64,000 nucleotides of DNA from Medicago truncatula (taxonomy: Eukaryota > Streptophyta > Magnoliopsida > Fabales > Fabaceae). Below the pieces are notes generated by a model, which was given only the letters and a program-made list of their open reading frames with translations, was not told the DNA's origin and did not search any database. This document shows, piece after piece, positions 48,659 through 59,378 of this stretch; position 1 is the first letter of the stretch; each line of letters starts with the position of its first letter. Both the position numbers and the translations under genes were made by a program. The DNA lies in the NCBI RefSeq assembly GCF_003473485.1, contig NC_053045.1, positions 42,760,494 through 42,824,493 on the forward strand. The letters run 5' to 3'.

Positions 48659-48940
48659 CTAAACATCTTGAGGGCAATCACACGAACCCTCTAAACATGT
48701 CACGTCTCCGATGATACAAGTAATTTGATCATAGCAATCATAGTCCATATGGCAATGAAAAGATTCTGTAATGCGAAACAAATATAATGGAATGTTACTA
48801 AAAAATGATGAAATATTATGTATAAGGTAAATAAGAGAGTTTGAAAAGGATGAGAAAAGGAACTTACTAACGTTTGTTACAACAAGAAAGAGTGAAAGAA
48901 AAAGTATCATAACATAAACAAACTTTAAAATAACATCCAT
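48659..48940 (-). CDS. nodule-specific cysteine-rich (NCR) peptide gene 2
   Basis: Two exons on the minus strand, 48940-48868 and 48765-48659, giving 59 aa. The signal peptide reads MDVILKFVYVMILFLSLFLV followed by VTNV, close to the NCR consensus. The intron is 102 bp, phase 1, stop-free and in frame, exactly as in NCR gene 1. Mature cysteines are spaced C-x5-C-x5-C-x6-C-x4-C-x1-C; the peptide is rich in Asp and so probably anionic. An upstream in-frame ATG at 49024 exists, but it lies upstream of the TATA box and is not used here. Likely a secreted peptide acting on nodule bacteria, by family. Confidence 0.9.
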   Translation of the reverse strand: MDVILKFVYVMILFLSLFLVVTNVSKFLFSSFSNSLIYLIHNISSFFSNIPLYLFRITESFHCHMDYDCYDQITCIIGDVTCLEGSCDCPQDV

Positions 48941-48986
48941 ATTTTGCCTCATTTGAATGTAATGGAATGAAAAAGCTTGCTTGAGA

Positions 48987-48994
48987 TATTTATA
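48987..48994 (-). promoter_or_regulatory. TATA box of NCR gene 2
   Basis: TATAAATA on the minus strand, starting 54 nt before the ATG at 48940. Followed by CATTCCATTACATTCAAA and GAGGCAAAATATGG, shared with the other NCR copies. Confidence 0.75.
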
Positions 48995-50212
48995 GTAGAA
49001 AAAATCATATTGTGATTTGTTCAATTGAAAAAAAGTATAACTTGTTACAAGAAACCCTTCATAAAATTAAAATTATTATTTCCTTAAAAAAGTTATTATT
49101 AAATGTGCCTCTGTCCCTAAGTATCACTAAAGTGATTAGTAGAACATTGTCTTAATTCTATGAGTTTTCCTTCCATCTTTTATTTCTCAAAGTGTTAAGA
49201 CAAAGTGATCCCTTTTCCCGAATACATCTTATCTTTCTTATTAAAGCCAAAGAGGGGTATGTAGATATAGGTACATTTGTTATTAATCCCTTCTTCCCAC
49301 TGGTAAAATTGTAAAAATTATTTTACCACCCTTTTTGATGGGTTAGGTATGTAGATAAAAAAATTGATATTTGTTTTCATATAGGGAAGGTGTTATCATT
49401 GGACCAAAAGAGAATCTAATTGGAATAAAAGACTTCAATTCAAATAACTATCAATGGAAATATAAAAATAATAATAGAACTTGCAAAGTTTTGGCTATAA
49501 ACATTTTAAAAATGTTTTGTAAAATTGAGTTAGCCCTAGTTGTATTTAAAAAAAAAAAATCCTTTGTTGAATTAATTGGTAGAGATCATGGTTTAATTTA
49601 ACAAACTTATGGGTTATGTATGTGGCAAAAATAATTTTATATTTGTTTTCATAAAATTCTTGGTTATACGGGAAGGTGTTAACATTGAACCAAAAGAGAA
49701 TCTAAGCGGAGTCAAAAAACTTTAATACATTTTTTTTTAGTAAAATAAATTTTTTTTTGAACAATTTAGTAAAATAACTTTCTTTTTATCAAATAGTCTA
49801 GAGTTCACACAATTTAATTGCGGAGAAGTATAAAAAATAAAAATAAAACTCGTAAAGTATAAACATTTTAAATACCTTGAAATACAATTAGGCCTAACTT
49901 ATAAAATGTTGATAGCCACAAATTTACAAGTTATATTTGGGCCTTTCTTAGCGATAAATTCTAACTTCTTGTTATTGTGTTTCTTGCGAACAAGCAACAG
50001 TTTAAATTTGGAGTTGCGATGACAGAACATCATATAATATTTTTGTTAACCACATCCTATGTCATTGATTGACAGCCTCAACACCTCTTTTGCTTCCAAT
50101 TTTTTTAGATATAGCTTCAATTTTATCCCTAAGAAATCTGTGACCTGCAAGTAAAGCATCTTGGCTTCAAGATTCAAAACCTCTTTCTTCTTCACACATT
50201 CCTATCAATACC

Positions 50213-51844
50213 TTAAGGTCTATACTCGTTTAAGGATATGTTGTCAATGAGTTCTCGAATCTTGGTGGTTGTTTTGTTCTTCGTAGAATCACCTATAGAA
50301 GCATCTAACATCATTCTAGTTTGGGTCTTAAGATCGTTAGTAAAGATAAGGGTTACCTCCAGCTCAGTGAAATTATGCCCAGGGCACCTCCTTTTTTTTT
50401 TTTTTTGATAGGTCAAGAGCAAAATGACATAAAAAAGAACAGTGTCCAACTAAGTTGGGACCCTATTCTAATTTGTTGTCAATTGCTCATATATATTATT
50501 AAAAGAAAAAAAATTACAGAAAAAACTGGGGGGACATAAAACCTGACCCAGTCAACAACCTTAACGGGCAAAACCAAAAAATAAAAAATAAAAAATCCAC
50601 AAAGTGGATCCAACCCTAAAGATTTCTAACAATTGAGCTCGGATCTAAAGTTTGGCGAATGAACCGATCGTCAACACGAAATCAGATCACGTACCATCAA
50701 CTCCCTGCAACAAAGACAACAAGCATTGATGACTCTTTCAAGTCCATACAGTACCACATACAAATGCTTGAAAATGGGGGTGAATTCGACTGCCAACACG
50801 GTAATTAACGAATTCACGCGCACCAACTGATTAATTAGCCATTTCTGGCCCACATCAAGCGAACATACAAACACAACCGAGGCACCTTGAGGATGGCATA
50901 TGAAATCGACCGCCAACACGGTGACGAATATCGCACATCCACAATTTACTTTGACAAACCACACAAATTCACGACCATTTCTAGCCCCACAATCCAAAAT
51001 CGATCACGAGACCGAATCAGATTTTTAAAAAATGGCAACAACCCAAAGCAGTCCAATCCTTTAACGCAGTAGATGCAAAATTGAATCGTGAAAACCTGCA
51101 GAGAACAGAGATACCGAACTTGCAAAGAGACAAACCCAAATCTGCAGCAACCGTCCAAACCGAATAGATGTATGACAGAACCTCAAACCCAGTCACAGCG
51201 GCACGATTCAAGTGAACCCAAATCGTCGGCGCTACCGACGGACCAAAATAAACCGCACCTAAAATCTGTACCACCGATGAACCACCGTCGAGAGAACAGG
51301 GGAGAGTTGCGATGCGGATGGCATACCCACCACCATCGTCGCATCGCCAGCCACAACCATCTACATCTGGACGGAACAAGAAGGGAGGGCGACGTGATTG
51401 GGCTTTAGAGAGATGAGCTGGATACGGCGTCGAGAGAACAGAGAGGAAGGAGAGCGTTTGTGTTCCAAGGCACCTCTTAAGCAGCAACTTATATCTTTCT
51501 CATGCATCATAGAGGTTCTCACCGTCTTCTTGTTGAAAACTGGAGGTTTCTAGCCTTTTTACTATGTACTTTAAGGTTGGGAAAAAGCGGCTAAGAAAAC
51601 AGGGTTTAATGGTGTTGCAAGCTTCTAGCAAATCAGTTAGATGAATATTACACTCCTCTTCTTCCTTACCTGAGTACTGGTTATCTTTCAGAGCAGTGAG
51701 AACTAAGTTCTTGATGTTAAAGAAAACAGGGTTTGCCGGTTGGAACCCTTGAGCCACCTCATCAAGGTTGTTTAATCTTTCGTAGTCTCCTAGTGTGACG
51801 CGTTCCATGACTTCCTCCTCTTCGTCAGATGATAAATCACTCAA
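50213..51844 (-). pseudogene. Ty3/gypsy gag gene, broken and split by a retroposon
   Basis: The minus strand holds a gag-like protein in two parts. Part 1 (51844-51477) starts MSDLSSDEEEEVMERVTL and contains NPVFFNIKNLVL, HLTDLLEACNTIKP and SFQQEDGENLYDA, all known from plant gypsy gag proteins. About 40-50 residues normally found between NTIKP and the FFP block are missing, and the Trp codon expected after LYDA is a TGA stop. Part 2 (50390-50213) continues with HNFTELE, TRMMLDASIGDS and ELIDNISLNEYRP. The cut falls at the target duplication of the element at 50391-51464. The copy is dead. Confidence 0.8.
50391..51464 (-). mobile_element. ~1.07-kb retroposon inserted in gag, copy 2
   Basis: Minus-strand insertion ending in a poly(A) tail (T run from 50392). 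Direct repeats CCAGGGCACCTC (50379-50390) and CCAAGGCACCTC (51465-51476) differ at one base and form the target duplication; removing the element restores the gag frame logic on both sides. It is related over its length to 5494-6476. No reverse-transcriptase motif is visible, so it is probably a non-autonomous, LINE-mobilised element. Confidence 0.85.
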
Positions 51845-52386
51845 ATTCGGTAATGGAACAATTTTTGCTTCTCTCGCTTCCAGGAGGCGTTTCTAGAGTG
51901 CTCTTTAATGTTTGTCTACATCGGAGTCAAATAGCAAGGTGTATGTATCTTCCCCACACATATAATAACTCGCATGGGTTTTTTGAACAAGAGCTTGTGG
52001 TAGAGAATTAGACTAAACAACACAAAAGACACAGTGCATTAATGTTGATATTTTGAAAATAACCATGAATTTCTAAAATTTTATCATATCGACTTTCTCA
52101 TATATGTATATAAAATTTTTGTTTATCCTCTAAAAAAAAAATTGTTTATGCAAATATAAGTACATAATATCGGCAACAGGTGTGGTGCAAACATTGAATA
52201 GTGTTTTGCATATAAAATAAAAATTTATTTAATAGAAACACTAAATTAATTTTGATTTTGAAAGTAGTCATAAGTTTTTAAAATTTTATCATATATCTAC
52301 ATAAAAATTTGTTTCGCATATATAAGTTAATAAAATCCATAACTACTGTGACTTAACTATTTAACAAATTTTTAAAACATATAAGA
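51845..52386. other. spacer, probably the inner part of a Helitron
   Basis: AT-rich repeats such as TAAAATTTTATCATAT occur at 52074 and 52287. No gene. The start of the Helitron whose end lies at 52765 may be here but was not found. Confidence 0.35.
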
Positions 52387-52395
52387 AAAAATATT

Positions 52396-52618
52396 GGGTT
52401 AATGGTGCTTTACCCCCCTGTAATATAGGTCATTTTGGTTTCCCCCCTGTAATTTTATTTTTTTGGAATACCCCCCTAAAGTCGTTTTTTTATGATCTAT
52501 TAAGGGGGTATTCCAAAAAAAAAATACAAATTTACAGGGGGTAAATCAAAAAAAATATTTTACAGGAGGGAAAACCAAAAATGACCTATATTACAAGGGG
52601 GTAAAGCACCATTAACCC
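52396..52618. mobile_element. 223-bp Mutator-type MITE
   Basis: GGGTTAATGGTGCTTTACCC on the left mirrors as GGGTAAAGCACCATTAACCC on the right, and the pairing continues through CCTGTAATATAGGTCATTTT to a small loop. AAAAATATT is a perfect 9-bp target duplication at 52387-52395 and 52619-52627. Confidence 0.9.
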
Positions 52619-52729
52619 AAAAATATTTAATAAAAATACTACATTAATACTCATAATTTTCATTTGATATCCATAAACATTCTACAATATTAACAATTTA
52701 ATTATTTTATATATAATTATCGCAGCGTA

Positions 52730-52765
52730 GCATGACCCGTGTGAAAAGCACGGGTCTTTTACTAG
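52730..52765 (+). mobile_element. 3' terminus of a Helitron
   Basis: A perfect hairpin GACCCGTG-TGAAAAG-CACGGGTC is followed by TTTTA and CTAG, then T. This is the Helitron ending: a hairpin shortly before CTRR, inserted in an AT dinucleotide. The 5' TC end was not identified, so the length of the element is unknown. Confidence 0.65.
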
Positions 52766-52881
52766 TTAAAAATGTAAAAAGCATCGTATTTTGCTTTCTT
52801 CGATTAAAAAAATTTCACATGTCATACAAGAAACCGGTCATAAAACTAAAATTATCATTAAACGTGTTTGTCCCTTTATGC

Positions 52882-53060
52882 CACAAAAGCGATGTGTTGA
52901 ACTTAATGATTTCATACACAAATGATGTTTAGAGAAAGGATTAAGTCTTTCATACACAAAAGCGATGTGTTGAACTTAATGATTTCATACACAAATGACT
53001 GAAGAATAAAATAGGTTTTGAAATATGTTTAAAGAAAGGATTAAGTCTTTCGATTTATCT
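52882..53060. repeat. 73-bp imperfect tandem duplication
   Basis: CACAAAAGCGATGTGTTGAA and the next 25 bases occur at 52882 and again at 52955; a GAAAGGATTAAGTCTTTC word follows each copy (around 52934 and 53035). Confidence 0.7.
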
Positions 53061-53436
53061 GTCCATCACTCATTAGTAATCTGCATTTAAAACATATGAT
53101 TTCTATTCAGTTTACGACAATTAACAAAATAGCTCAGGTCAATCCCTTGACTCAGAGCCATCTCTTCTAATTATAATTCCCTAATTCCTTAGGTGAACCT
53201 ATAATCATCAAAGGTTTTAAGTCCGTTAATTTTAGAATCACAACCTAACAACTTTCCATCCCTAGATTGTCTGTTAAATTGAACAGCATAAATATGTCTG
53301 AGATATAAGCTGGTGTCATTAGTCATGTAATCTCTAAGATCAATTTTATTGGGTCGAATCATAAAAGCATTACGCATAATTTATACTGAATAAACTGAAA
53401 TAACATTCATGATAATTCAGAGTTACATATTACATA

Positions 53437-54309
53437 CATAGTTTTAAAAACCGGACCAGTCATCGACTCGGTAAGGGCGTCGGGTCACTGAGTCAATGGT
53501 CGAACCACTGGATCATTGGTTGAACCGCATGACTAACTCGGTTTGAACCAAATAACTCGGTTGTCTGACTCGGTCATATAATTTTCTTGTATAAGTATTA
53601 AACCGAATTGAATCAGATGTTTCGGTCTCAAAATAAATTACATTATTTAAAAACAATATCATACTCAATTTAATTTTTATTTTATAAGCCATACAATACC
53701 AACCTCTCAATAAAAAAAGAAGTCATAAAATATCAAGATTAAACAAATTATCATAATAAAAATTAATGGTATTCTTAATAAAACAGTTTTTGTTGGTATT
53801 TGTAAAAAGAAAACATAATTGTTAATAGTTGTAAAAGAAAAGAAAAAAAACATTGCTTTGTTATTTTTGTTGATACGGGAGTATATTGAGCAATTATATC
53901 CATGAAACATTAAAAATGGGCCTATGCTTCTTCCCAAACACACCAGCCACCTCACATAAGAACAATGCTGTTTATTTTTTTCTTTCTTTGAGTTCTCTGC
54001 TTCTTCTTTGCAGCTTAATCGAATCATATTCCCATTCCATTTACAGTTTATAATCGAACCATATTCCTTTCTTCTCTTCTATTTCTTGTTTTCTGTTTTT
54101 TTTTTTTTATATTTTAAAATCTGAGTGTTGAACCGGTCCGGTTTTGTAAACCGGCCGATTCACCGGTTTTTACCGGTTTCCGCCGAGCCACGCCGGTTTA
54201 CACCGGTTTGATTGCATGGCCGATCCAATAAATAGATCGAACCGGACACCCCACCGGTTCATGGTCCGATCGGTTCAACCGGCCGGTCCGAGCCGGTTTT
54301 AAAAACTAT
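53437..54309. mobile_element. 873-bp non-autonomous hAT-type transposon
   Basis: Ends CATAGTTTTAAAAACCGG and its inverse CCGGTTTTAAAAACTATG, with ATTACATA as a perfect 8-bp target duplication at 53429-53436 and 54310-54317. The ends are rich in CCGGTT and ACTCGGT words, while the middle is AT-rich. The inner frames resemble no transposase. Confidence 0.9.
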
Positions 54310-54317
54310 GATTACAT

Positions 54318-55813
54318 ATCATGAGCTAGAAGAGAATCATCTATGACCTAATCAATGGAAATTAACCACTCATGATAAAAGAATTTAAACAACAAGGTTA
54401 AAAGAAATTACAAAGAGAGATGTTTTACTCATCAAATTTCTTCAATCTGTGATGCTACTGTTCTACATGCGTGCGTGCGTTTTTGCTCCTGACTTTCCTT
54501 CCATTCCGTGCTCCCTGTCCAAAAACGTGAATCAAAGACCTAGCTCTCTTGTGGGCAATCGTGAATGTACAGAACGTGAATACCAGGCTGTTATGTAGCG
54601 CCCCTCCTTTTTATATGGCTCTGGCACTTATATTTTTCTTCACATGTTAATCCCTTGTTAATTCTCTCGGGTCCACAAATTATACATAGCCCAATACACC
54701 AAATAATCTTGCTGCTATTTTTCTACTCATAAATCCTTTTTCTTATTAGGTTAGACAAGTGCAACGTTAATTTCTTCTCATTTTCTTAAGCCTTAAAAGC
54801 ATCTTACATTAGTTGACTAATAATAATAAGAAAATACTATTTGACTCAATAAATAAGAAATGATGCTTTATTTAAAATGGCTCCTAATTAAATACTAAAC
54901 TAGTAAAAATTGACTAAAAATTCAACTAAAATTGACTCTAAAAGTAGTGTATGACTGACTGTCATCAATTAATATATATCAAAATTTTCGAAAAAATTCC
55001 CAAAATTTTATTTTATTCAAAAATATAATCTAAATGAATAATATGATATAATGGATATTGATTGATACCGGTATACAAGTCATGTTATATTGTTGAATAA
55101 CATGCACTTAATTCTATTATTCATGATCTAATGCTATGTTTTTTTAATTATGAAAATATTTTCCAATATTTTTATTTTTTGTATCTATACTATATATAAA
55201 GAAAACTACCCCTTTTAGCACTTCGGGGTTAGATTTTTCTTTTCAAAAATACCCTTAATTTTCAATACAAATAACACATGTAACAAATAGATAAGAATAA
55301 GTTTAAATATTAAAACAAATGTAACAAACAAGATATGAATATATGTATATCTGTTTTTTTTCCTTTATCATTTAAATAGTATAACAAACTAGATGAATAT
55401 ATTTATACTTACTTTTTCATTATTCCAATTATAATTTTAAACAACTTTTTCTAAAATAAAGATTGTTGTTTGTGTCATTAAAAAAACAACAAACATTTAT
55501 ACTTTTACTTTTAATCAAAACCAAAATTTCATAAAAAAAAATAACGTTCATAATTTGATTAATCTATTACCAGTTTAGTATTGAACCTACAGTGTCACAT
55601 ACAAATGAGTGTTCTAGTTCTTGCTAAAGAATTATTTTATTATTTGATGATTAGATTGGAGAATATAATTATTCCAAATATAAATTTTCTAAGTGGAATG
55701 TTATTGTATTTTTTGCCAGTACAAAGAATACAAATAATATATACGATTAAATTAAGCATATTTGTTTTTGAAATTAATTAATTAATAAACGTAATGTTGT
55801 GCGTATGGACATG

Positions 55814-55814
<1 letters not shown>
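54318..55814. other. spacer
   Basis: No gene recognised. TCTATACTATATATAAAG at 55184 resembles the 5' end of plant Helitrons, but no matching 3' end was found downstream. A GCGTGCGTGCGT word lies near 54470. Confidence 0.35.

Positions 55815-55892
<78 letters not shown>
55815..55892. repeat. long TA microsatellite
   Basis: About 78 bp of uninterrupted TA dinucleotides. Shorter TA runs follow at 56081-56098, 56106-56130 and 56716-56751. Confidence 0.95.
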
Positions 55893-55895
<3 letters not shown>

Positions 55896-56130
55896 TATAT
55901 GGTTTTGCTAGAAGACATTTTTAGACATCTTTTTTGAAGGTGTTTTTTAGCAAATTATTCTATGAACATTTGTTAAAAGACATCAACTAATTTTTATGAA
56001 GGTGTCTTTTAACAAAGTTATAACTAAAAAGTGGAAATTACACCTTGAAGTGTGAGTTGCTAAAATACACCTTTTATATATATATATATATATATATAAA
56101 AGTGCTATATATATATATATATATATATAT

Positions 56131-56710
56131 AATTATATAAACTTTATTAAACATATACAACTCAATTACAAAAACAGTCGGCTCTCGATTTTTAGTGAGA
56201 GAAACTCCAACTTCTCTCTATACTTTCTTTCCCATTCGTTCATCAAGGAGGGGTGGTTTTAGGTCATTTTTTGACCTAGAATCACCGCTCTACATCTTTT
56301 TTCTCTTTTCTTTCAATCTAAATAAGTGGTTTTCACATAAATCAAGTTTCTTCTTTTGTGTTTTTTTTTTGTTTAGATTTCGTCGTCTAAGTGCGGCGTT
56401 GTGTTGTTCGTCGTCTTGTGCGGCGTTTGATTTCGCGTCTTGTCGTGATGTTCGTTTTGTTCCTATTGAAAGATCGGCATCAGTCAATTACAAATTCAAC
56501 AAATGATTTGGGCGTCAACGTTGCAGATCCGGAAGCATGTGAATTTCGGTGACTTAGGTTTTATCATATTTTTTGTAGGCATTTTGCCGTTTTATGCTAT
56601 TAACTTGGATGTTGTGAGTTCGTTTGCAGATTCACCCTTTACGTTTTTAGCAATGTTTGTATCTGATGTACTCTATCGATTTGAATGAATGAATATCGTT
56701 TTGTTTTTGT

Positions 56711-56752
<42 letters not shown>
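56131..56752 (+). mobile_element. possible non-LTR retroposon with TA tail
   Basis: The piece between two TA runs starts with a CT-rich leader and ends GATTTGAATGAATGAATATC plus CGTTTTG, a 3' end I associate with plant non-LTR elements, followed by a TA tail. The word AATTAT follows the TA run on both sides. Two short open frames (56195-56506, 56503-56688) have no known domain. Confidence 0.35.
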
Positions 56753-56757
<5 letters not shown>

Positions 56758-57182
56758 TGTGAAAGTATATTGGTCAATGGTCATCTTAATATAAAAATGA
56801 TTTTTCAAATAAATTAGCATTATCATATGTTAATTGCTTTTTAAAAGGATTGACCATATGAAATTAAAAGGTCACTAAGAAGAGTCAACACCTTCTATTT
56901 GACAGTAATGTATGACTTATAAATAGACCTTAGCTAATTTGATCAAGAAACACAACACAACAAAATACAAAACACAAATATGCTCTAGTTTTCTTCTTCT
57001 ACTACTCAGAAGTTGAGAGTAATAATTGTTATCGGTGTGGATACACGTAGAGTCTTCACAACTTTGTGAAGAATTTTTCAGACATCAAAAATTAATACAA
57101 AGATACATTTTTAATATCTAAACATAACATTTATAATTTAAACGTAAAATAGATCTAAATTTTACTCTGTTGCATGTGTACA

Positions 57183-57484
57183 CTAGTTGTACTTTTTGCA
57201 CATCCTACAAAACTGAGGGCAATAACACGAACCCTCAAAACATCTCACCCTTCCGAAGATACAACTCAACTCGCCCTCAACTGTTCTTTGCAATTATAGT
57301 CAGAATCGCAATCAGCGGATTCTGTAATGTGAAACAAATATAATAGAATGTTACTAATAGATTATAAAAGGTAAATAAGAGAGCTTGAAAAGGATGAGAA
57401 AAGGGACTTACCCACGTTCGTTACAACAAGAAATAGTGAAAGAAAAAGTATCACAGCGTAAACAAACTTCAAAATTCCATCCAT
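57183..57484 (-). pseudogene. NCR peptide pseudogene (frameshift)
   Basis: Minus strand. Exon 1 (57484-57412) codes for an intact signal peptide MDGILKFVYAVILFLSLFLV then VTNV. A 90-bp phase-1 intron (GTAAGT...TTACAG) leads to exon 2 from 57321, which has the first two cysteines (ADCDSDYNCKEQL) and then stops early at TGA. In the frame shifted by one base the rest of a typical NCR follows: SCIF, VRCFEGSCYCPQ, ending at 57183. The slip lies in a GTTGAG-GGCGAGTTGAG repeat near 57265-57285. It is the paralogue of NCR gene 2, with matching flanks. Without the shift it would have at least six cysteines. Confidence 0.8.
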
Positions 57485-57530
57485 ATTTTACATCCTTTGA
57501 ATGTAATGGAATCAAAAAGCTTGTTTAAGA

Positions 57531-57538
57531 TATTTATA
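57531..57538 (-). promoter_or_regulatory. TATA box of the NCR pseudogene
   Basis: TATAAATA on the minus strand starting 54 nt before the ATG at 57484, still intact although the coding part is broken. Confidence 0.7.
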
Positions 57539-59200
57539 AGGTAGAAAAAATCATATTGTGATTTGTTCAATAGAAAAAAAGTATAACTTGTTACAAGAAA
57601 CCCTTCATAAAATTAAAATTATTATTTCCCTAAAAAAGTTATTATTAAATGTGCCTGTGTCCCTAAGTATCACTAAAGTGATTAGTAGAACAAAGTAACA
57701 GTATTGTACCAAAAAAAAAAAAACATAGTAACGGTCTCCCATACAAATCTTATTGGCAATAACAGACAATCCATTATTTTTTTATCATCCTTTCATTTTT
57801 ATTTGTATTTATTTTTTAGCCTTCAATATTGAAACGGTAAAAACACCGAATAACGATAGTAATTTTAAAAAATTTGAGGTAACCATATATTTATCATTAT
57901 TAAATGTATCCTAAAATCAATTTTGATTTCCATAAAATGTATTTTATTTTGTGTAAATTGATTTTTCTACTAGAAAAATTGGAGTGTAAAATCATCAATA
58001 TGCATTACTATCATACCAACTATGTTGGCACTTCAATAATACAATAATCATGTGCAACACCCAAAAATAATTATTAAAAAGAAAATATAAAATACAAAAC
58101 ATGGGGTACATAAAATAAACTTATGAAAGAAAAAAAATTAGAAAGAAGATTTCTGTTTCTATAAAAATGTCAAAAATAAATGGGGGGATAAATCTCACTA
58201 GAAAAATTCCTGAGTTTCAAGTAGTTTAGCCATCTAGTTTTTATCTTTCAAGGGATGAGGGTGCTATTTTACGAAGCAGCAGCCACCAAAGATGAATCAT
58301 GTTCTAAGAAAAGAAATTTTGATGGCAAAAAAAGAACTCGTGGACTCGGCAGAGAGATTTAGTTGAAAGTGAATGGCTTTTGTTTGGGGTGCTAGAACAA
58401 GTCATGTTCGACTGATTTTGCCTTCTTCAATTACCTTCCACACCTTCGACTGATTTTTCCTTCACTTTCCAAAACTTACGAACATGTGCTAATTAAATTT
58501 GGGGAAATTAAAATCATGCGGTAGTTAATAGTTATAAGGGAATTATAAGAAAAACATTAGTTAAATTTGGAGAAACAGATGAATTGATGGTGTGTTAATG
58601 GCAGCAGATGAAAAAATAAATGAAGATGAAAAATGGGGTTAAAACTGACGTGAGTTAACTCACGTGAGGTATAACACAAGCGATAGTTAATTCATGCTGC
58701 GTGTGTTAACTTACGTTGGCACTCACACTAGCGTGAGTTAACATGTATAGGGGTGTTTTTGTCATTTTATTTGGGAGCAAGCAGTTTCAGTTGGGTAAAG
58801 AGCAGTTCTCTCTTAGAAATTTGTTCTAAGATTTTATCTAAATTTCTTATTAAAGCCCAAGAGGGATATGTTGCTATAGGTACATTTGTTATTAATCCCT
58901 TCTACCCCCCACGGGTAAAATATTAAAAAATATATTTTACTTACTCTTTGATGGGTTAGGTCTGTAGCTAAAAAAAATTGATATGTGTTTTCATATAATT
59001 CGTGGTTATGGGAAGGTGTTATCATTGGACCAAAAGAGATTCTAATTGGAATAAAAGACTTCAACGCACATAACTAATAACTTTTTCCCATTCATAAATA
59101 TCAATGGAAATATATATAAAAAATAGAACTTGCAAAGTTTTGGCTATAAACATTTTATAAATGTTTTGTAAAATTGAGTTACGGTTGGTTGTATTTGAAG

Positions 59201-59270
59201 AGGTAGCACTTAGGTGACATAATATTTAATAATATTGGTGATATTGGTCAATCTCAGCGTCACAATTCTT

Positions 59271-59319
<49 letters not shown>

Positions 59320-59378
59320 CCACTTGTGACATTGTGGTTGACCAATATCATAAATTATATATCACACAATTGCTATAT
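59201..59378. mobile_element. 178-bp MITE with an expanded GA microsatellite, in copy B only
   Basis: GTATTTGAAG flanks the insert at 59191-59200 and 59379-59388. Inside, GATATTGGTCAA and TTGACCAATATC are inverted, and a GA run (about 59278-59313) fills the loop. Copy A of the duplication has the empty site near 49545, which supports an insertion after duplication. Confidence 0.75.

Larger units (their letters stand above)
48468..49940. repeat. segmental duplication, copy A (contains NCR gene 2)
   Basis: Blocks in this segment recur at 57183-59790: the NCR gene, its upstream flank (TTGTGATTTGTTCAAT to TATCACTAAAGTGATTAGTA, 48998-49140 against 57555-57690), a block with GGTACATTTGTTATTAATCC (49260-49620 against 58865-59470) and one with GAATCTAAGCGGA (49680-49930 against 59560-59780). 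The block downstream of the gene (ACTATGTTGACACT, ACACAATAATCAT; 48480-48570) matches 58018-58110. Confidence 0.85.

Noticed and set aside
53707-54027. 106-codon minus frame in the hAT-type element
   Set aside because: AT-rich translation with no transposase or other motif.
55184-55205. Helitron 5' end-like TCTATACTATATATAA
   Set aside because: No matching hairpin plus CTRR end was found downstream; kept only as a remark in the spacer entry.
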